Source of the DNA: DASTGO01 sp035719045
GTDB lineage: Bacteria > Actinomycetota > Actinomycetes > Actinomycetales > Kineosporiaceae
Assembly (NCBI GenBank): GCA_035719045.1
Contig: DASTGO010000413.1
Location: 1 to 8,648 of the forward strand
DNA: 8,648 nucleotides
Direction: 5' to 3'
How positions within the stretch are numbered: position 1 is the stretch's first letter; each line of letters begins with the position of its first letter. The notes below the pieces were generated by a model, which searched no databases, was not told the DNA's origin, and saw only the letters and a program-made list of their open reading frames with translations. Both the position numbers and the translations under genes were made by a program. This document shows positions 5,628 through 8,648 of this stretch, one piece after another.

Positions 5628-6692
5628 TTGCGTCGGGTGACGATGGCTGTTGCGGTGGCCGCCACCGCAGCGCTCGCACTGACCGCCTGTAGCGGCGGCA
5701 GCTCGAGCGGCAACACCTCTTCCAGCACCTCCGCCAGCTCGGCCGCCAAGTCGAGCATCAAGGTCGGCCTCGCCTACGACGTGGGCGGCCGCGGCGACAA
5801 GTCCTTCAACGACTCCGCCGCCAAGGGTCTGGACAAGGCGGTGGCCGAACTCGGGGTGACCAAGAAGGAGTTGGAGGCCACCCAGGGTGAGTCCGACTCC
5901 CAGAAGGAGGAGCGGCTGCGGCTGCTCGCCCAGGGCGGTTACGACCCGATCGTCGCGGTCGGCTTCGCCTACGCCGGCCCGCTGAAGAAGGTCGCCGCCG
6001 AGTTCCCGAAGATCCACTTCGCGATCATTGACGACAGCTCCTTCAAGGCGGCCAACGTCGCGAACCTGGTCTTCGCCGAGAACCAGGGCTCCTTCCTGGT
6101 CGGCGCCATCGCCGCCCAGGCCTCGAAGACCGGCACGATCGGCTACATCGGCGGCGTGAACGTGCCGCTGCTGCAGAAGTTCCAGGCCGGGTACGAAGCC
6201 GGCGCCAAGGCCGTGAACCCGAACATCAAGGTGCTCTCCAAGTACCTGACCGAGCCGCCGGACTTCTCGGGCTTCTCCGACCCGGCCAAGGGCAAGACGG
6301 CCGCCCAGGGCCAGCTCGACGCCGGTGCCGACGTCATCTACGCCGCGGCCGGCGGGTCCGGCTCGGGCGCCTTCGAGGCCATCGCCGCCAAGGGCAAGGG
6401 CAACTGGGCGATCGGGGTCGACTCCGACCAGTACCAGACCGCCTCGGCGACCGTGAGGGACTTCGTCCTCACCTCGATGCTGAAGCGGGTCGACGTCGCG
6501 GTGTACACCGAGATCAAGGCCGCTGTGGACGGCAAGCCGCTGACCGGCGAGCAGGTCTTCGACCTCAAGGTCGACGGGGTCGGGTACTCGACCTCGAACA
6601 GCGCCGTGCAGCCGTTCGCCGCGAAGGCCGACACCTTCAAGCAGCAGATCATCTCCGGCTCGGTCACCGCGCCGACCGCACCCGCCAAGTGA
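5628..6692 (+). CDS. BMP/PnrA-family ABC transporter substrate-binding lipoprotein
   Basis: A 354-residue lipoprotein that should capture nucleosides outside the membrane for the importer encoded next to it. Seen: a basic start (MRR), a hydrophobic stretch, and a lipobox LTAC with the lipidated Cys21; a Ser-rich linker (22-43); then the Bmp domain: GLAYDVGGRGDKSFND (48-62), IVAVGFAYAGPL, FAIIDDSS, ENQGSFLVGAIAA (151-163), IGYIGG with NVPLLQKFQAGYEAG, and IGVDSDQY (262-269). Phe60 and Asp265 are candidate ligand-stacking and ribose-binding residues by analogy with PnrA. Start: TTG 5628 has a strong Shine-Dalgarno GAAGGAG at 5615-5621 with 6-nt spacing and gives a proper signal peptide. The ATG at 5643 would lose the positive N-terminus. 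Some BMP proteins bind other ligands, so nucleoside is the family-based expectation. A strong stem-loop follows the gene. Confidence 0.92.
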   Translation: MRRVTMAVAVAATAALALTACSGGSSSGNTSSSTSASSAAKSSIKVGLAYDVGGRGDKSFNDSAAKGLDKAVAELGVTKKELEATQGESDSQKEERLRLLAQGGYDPIVAVGFAYAGPLKKVAAEFPKIHFAIIDDSSFKAANVANLVFAENQGSFLVGAIAAQASKTGTIGYIGGVNVPLLQKFQAGYEAGAKAVNPNIKVLSKYLTEPPDFSGFSDPAKGKTAAQGQLDAGADVIYAAAGGSGSGAFEAIAAKGKGNWAIGVDSDQYQTASATVRDFVLTSMLKRVDVAVYTEIKAAVDGKPLTGEQVFDLKVDGVGYSTSNSAVQPFAAKADTFKQQIISGSVTAPTAPAK

Positions 6693-6721
6693 AGGCCCTG
6701 AGCTGTCACTGTCGGTGAGTC

Positions 6722-6758
6722 AGTGAGCCCGGGAGGGACTGTCCCTCCCGGGCTCACT
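6722..6758 (+). terminator. Perfect 18-bp inverted repeat, terminator or attenuator
   Basis: The arms 6722-6739 and 6741-6758 are exact reverse complements (AGTGAGCCCGGGAGGGAC and its complement), forming a hairpin with at least 16-17 bp and a 3-5 nt loop. It starts 29 nt after the lipoprotein stop and has no T-run. It lies between genes of one importer, so it may stop part of the transcripts or protect the lipoprotein mRNA 3' end. Either would make more binding protein than ATPase and permease. Confidence 0.8.
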
Positions 6759-6788
6759 ACCGTCTGTCCGCACTGCGGCGACGTGGGC

Positions 6789-6794
6789 TAGCGT
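6789..6794 (+). promoter_or_regulatory. Putative -10 element for the ATPase-permease genes
   Basis: TAGCGT (within GGCTAGCGT) fits TANNNT and comes 31 nt after the terminator-like hairpin. A start near 6801 would give a leader of about 143 nt before the ATPase start. A clear -35 is not seen. An alternative is that transcription simply reads through from the lipoprotein gene. Confidence 0.3.
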
Positions 6795-6845
6795 TCCGGG
6801 CGCCGGGGTTACGGATCTACCGGCACCTGACCCGTCCCGGAACGC
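6791..6845 (+). repeat. 10-bp inverted repeat in the ATPase leader
   Basis: GCGTTCCGGG (6791-6800) and CCCGGAACGC (6836-6845) are exact reverse complements separated by 35 nt, and a short CGGG/CCCG pairing (6804-6807 with 6831-6834) can stack inside. The left arm overlaps the putative -10 element. In the same leader, CGGCACCTG occurs twice (6821-6829 and 6872-6880). This may be a folded leader RNA or a looped operator. It matches no riboswitch recognised by eye. Confidence 0.4.
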
Positions 6846-6932
6846 CCGGCACGTCCCGATCCAGCCGGTCACGGCACCTGCCGATACCGGTCCTGACCGT
6901 CCTGCACGACCGCCCCTGCAACGCCTCGCCCC

Positions 6933-6939
6933 GGAGGTG
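6933..6939 (+). promoter_or_regulatory. Ribosome binding site that points to an ATC start codon
   Basis: GGAGGTG is a near-perfect Shine-Dalgarno sequence. Six nucleotides after its GGAGG core comes ATC at 6944, in frame with the ATPase. The nearby GTG (6937) and ATG (6954) are out of frame with the conserved protein. No in-frame ATG, GTG or TTG occurs until 7022. Confidence 0.7.
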
Positions 6940-6943
6940 CACC

Positions 6944-8581
6944 ATCAGCGCCGATGCCGCCACTCAGGTAGCCGCCCCTGCCATCGAGCTCAAGGGGATC
7001 ACCAAGCGCTTCCCCGGGGTCGTGGCGAACCGGGACATCGACATCACGGTGACCCGCGGGACCGTCCACGCGATCGTGGGTGAGAACGGCGCCGGCAAGT
7101 CCACCCTGATGAAGACCCTCTACGGGATGCACCGCCCGGACGAGGGCACGATCAGCGTGGACGGCAGGCCCGTCGTCCTGCACTCCCCGTCCGACGCCAT
7201 CGCGCTCGGGATCGGCATGGTCCACCAGCACTTCATGCTGGCGGAGAACTTCACCGTGCTGGAGAACATCGTCCTGGGCGCCGAACCCCGCAAGGGCCTG
7301 CGCCTGGACGTCGACACGGCCCGCCGCCGGATCGTCGAGCTGGGCCGGACCTACGGGCTCGCCGTCGATCCGGACGCCCTGATCGAGGACCTCGGGGTCG
7401 GTGAGCGGCAGCGGGTGGAGATCCTCAAGGTGCTCTACCGGGGTGCCCGCACCCTGATCCTCGACGAGCCCACCGCCGTGCTGGTGCCGCATGAGGTCGA
7501 CGAGCTGTTCGACGCCCTGCGTGAGCTGAAGAGCGAGGGACTGTCGATCATCTTCATCTCGCACAAGCTGGACGAGGTGCTGTCCGTCGCGGACGAGATC
7601 ACCGTGATCCGGCGCGGCACCACCGTCGCCACGGCGGATCCGGCGACGGTGACCGCGCGCCAGCTGGCCGAGCTCATGGTGGGCAGCGAGCTGCCGTCGC
7701 CGCAGACCACCGAGTCGACCGTGACCGACCAGGTCGTGCTCGATGTCGCGGACCTGACCGTGACCGCCCCGGACGGCCGCACCGTCGTCGACCGGGTGAG
7801 CCTGCGGATCCGGGCCGGGGAGGTGCTGGGGATCGCCGGGGTCGAGGGCAACGGCCAGGCCGAGCTCGTCGAGGCGATCATGGGCATCCGCAAGGCCGCC
7901 GCCGGGACCGTCCGGCTCGGCGACGACGACATCACCCACTGGCAGACCCGCACTCGCCGGGAGTCCGGGATCGGGTTCATCCCCGAGGACCGTAACCGCT
8001 TCGGCCTGCTCGAGGAGTCCTCGTTGTGGGAGAACCGGATGCTCGGCCACCAGACCCGGCCGCCGAACGTCAGGCGCGGCCTGATCGACCGGGCCGGGGC
8101 GCGTGCCGACACCGAGCGCATCGTCCGGGAGTACGACGTGCGCACCCCCTCGGTGGACGTCCTGGCGTCGGCGCTGTCCGGCGGCAACCAGCAGAAGCTC
8201 ATCGTCGGACGCGAGATGAGCGGCAACCCCCGGCTGCTCATCGCCGGGCACCCGACCCGCGGCATCGACGTCGGCGCCCAGGCCGCCATCTGGGACCAGT
8301 TGCGCGCCGCCCGGGCCCAGGGCCTGGCCGTGCTGCTGATCAGCGCCGACCTGGACGAGCTGATCGGCCTGTCCGACACCCTCAAGGTCATCCTGCGCGG
8401 CCGGATCGTGGCCGACGTGGACCCGGCCGGCGTGACCCCGGAACAGCTCGGGTCGGCGATGACCGGGGCCGGGGACGCCGAGCAGCGGGTGGCCGCAACG
8501 GCGGCGGAACCTGCGGAAGACGCCGGCCCGCCGGCCGCCGAGGGCGCCACCGGCGCCGTGGAGGAGGGGAAGGGACGATGA
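6944..8581 (+). CDS. BMP-type nucleoside ABC importer, two-domain ATPase subunit
   Basis: A 545-residue protein if started at ATC 6944. It should power the nucleoside importer at the inner face of the membrane. Domain 1: AIELKGITKRFPGV (13-26), Walker A GENGAGKST (46-54), Q-loop VHQHF (Gln95), signature LGVGERQ (150-156; Gly replaces the usual Ser), Walker B LILDEPTA (171-178), switch His207. Domain 2 is degenerate, as usual for RbsA/YufO-type ATPases: Walker A-like GVEGNGQAEL (299-308), signature SGGNQQK (412-418), Walker B-like LLIAGHPTRGID (431-442). The C-terminal ~65 residues end in an Ala/Glu/Gly-rich tail. Start: the conserved first strand lies before GTG 7022, so 7022 would cut off the strand that precedes Walker A. 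The only start that suits the Shine-Dalgarno is ATC 6944, and an ATG misread as ATC is the alternative. The gene overlaps the permease by ATGA. Confidence 0.9.
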   Translation: MSADAATQVAAPAIELKGITKRFPGVVANRDIDITVTRGTVHAIVGENGAGKSTLMKTLYGMHRPDEGTISVDGRPVVLHSPSDAIALGIGMVHQHFMLAENFTVLENIVLGAEPRKGLRLDVDTARRRIVELGRTYGLAVDPDALIEDLGVGERQRVEILKVLYRGARTLILDEPTAVLVPHEVDELFDALRELKSEGLSIIFISHKLDEVLSVADEITVIRRGTTVATADPATVTARQLAELMVGSELPSPQTTESTVTDQVVLDVADLTVTAPDGRTVVDRVSLRIRAGEVLGIAGVEGNGQAELVEAIMGIRKAAAGTVRLGDDDITHWQTRTRRESGIGFIPEDRNRFGLLEESSLWENRMLGHQTRPPNVRRGLIDRAGARADTERIVREYDVRTPSVDVLASALSGGNQQKLIVGREMSGNPRLLIAGHPTRGIDVGAQAAIWDQLRAARAQGLAVLLISADLDELIGLSDTLKVILRGRIVADVDPAGVTPEQLGSAMTGAGDAEQRVAATAAEPAEDAGPPAAEGATGAVEEGKGR

Positions 8582-8648
8582 ACGTCCTGCGCAAGATCGG
8601 GCTCGTTCTGGCAGCCCCGGTGCTGGCCCTGGTCTTCTCCCTCGCGGT
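8578..8648 (+). CDS. ABC transporter permease, 3'-truncated by the window edge
   Basis: Only about 23 codons are present (MNVLRKIGLVLAAPVLALVFSLA), showing a short basic N-terminus followed by the start of a hydrophobic membrane segment. The ATG overlaps the ATPase stop as ATGA, and a purine-rich stretch with AGGAGG (8562-8567) precedes it, so translation is probably coupled. Position and sequence fit the first of two permeases of a BMP-type nucleoside importer. The family assignment rests mainly on context because so little sequence is visible. Confidence 0.75.
   Translation, partial: MNVLRKIGLVLAAPVLALVFSLA

Noticed and set aside
7394..7414. Gly in place of Ser in the first ABC signature (LGVGERQ) as a sign of an inactive domain
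   Set aside because: As far as I recall, this variant is common in actinobacterial BMP-type ATPases, and the Walker A, Walker B and switch His are intact.
6869..8251. Long minus-strand open frame opposite the ATPase
   Set aside because: Antisense shadow of a gene with intact Walker A and B motifs. No recognisable domain.

Overview
The window is about 70% GC, every gene has strong G/C third-position bias, and the closest remembered protein families are actinobacterial, so it most likely comes from a high-GC Actinomycetota chromosome. Nothing in it identifies the genus. No tRNA, rRNA, IS element or CRISPR array was seen.

Layout. (1) 1-1443 (+): the 3' part of a methylmalonyl-CoA mutase large subunit, closed by a strong stem-loop. 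(2) 1628-2821 (+): a complete M20D-type metal-dependent amidohydrolase behind a TANNNT -10 element with almost leaderless spacing. (3) 2922-5296 (-): a two-gene operon for a YjjI-type glycyl radical enzyme and its YjjW-type radical SAM activase. The genes overlap by 4 nt (GTGA), and a minisatellite of six ~16-bp units lies across the 3' end of the activase gene. (4) 5297-5627: a 331-nt divergent regulatory region with repeated CGGAATG motifs and a palindrome. (5) 5628-6692 (+): a BMP/PnrA-family nucleoside-type binding lipoprotein with a TTG start, followed by a terminator-like perfect 18-bp inverted repeat. (6) 6944-8581 (+): the two-domain ATPase of the same ABC importer, apparently starting at a rare ATC codon. 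(7) 8578 to the end (+): the start of the first permease, overlapping the ATPase by ATGA.

How the genes fit together. The lipoprotein, ATPase and permease form the start of a BMP-family (purine/pyrimidine nucleoside) importer operon. In other actinobacteria such operons often lie near nucleoside-salvage genes and an M20 amidohydrolase. The most interesting part is the glycyl radical pair YjjI/YjjW, whose substrate is unknown to me, transcribed divergently from the nucleoside importer. In Escherichia coli, as I remember the map, yjjI-yjjW is divergent from the deoCABD deoxynucleoside-catabolism operon. A similar arrangement in a distant phylum suggests that YjjI acts on a nucleoside- or pentose-derived compound without oxygen. 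The YjjW here also lacks the cysteine-rich ferredoxin insert of the E. coli protein.
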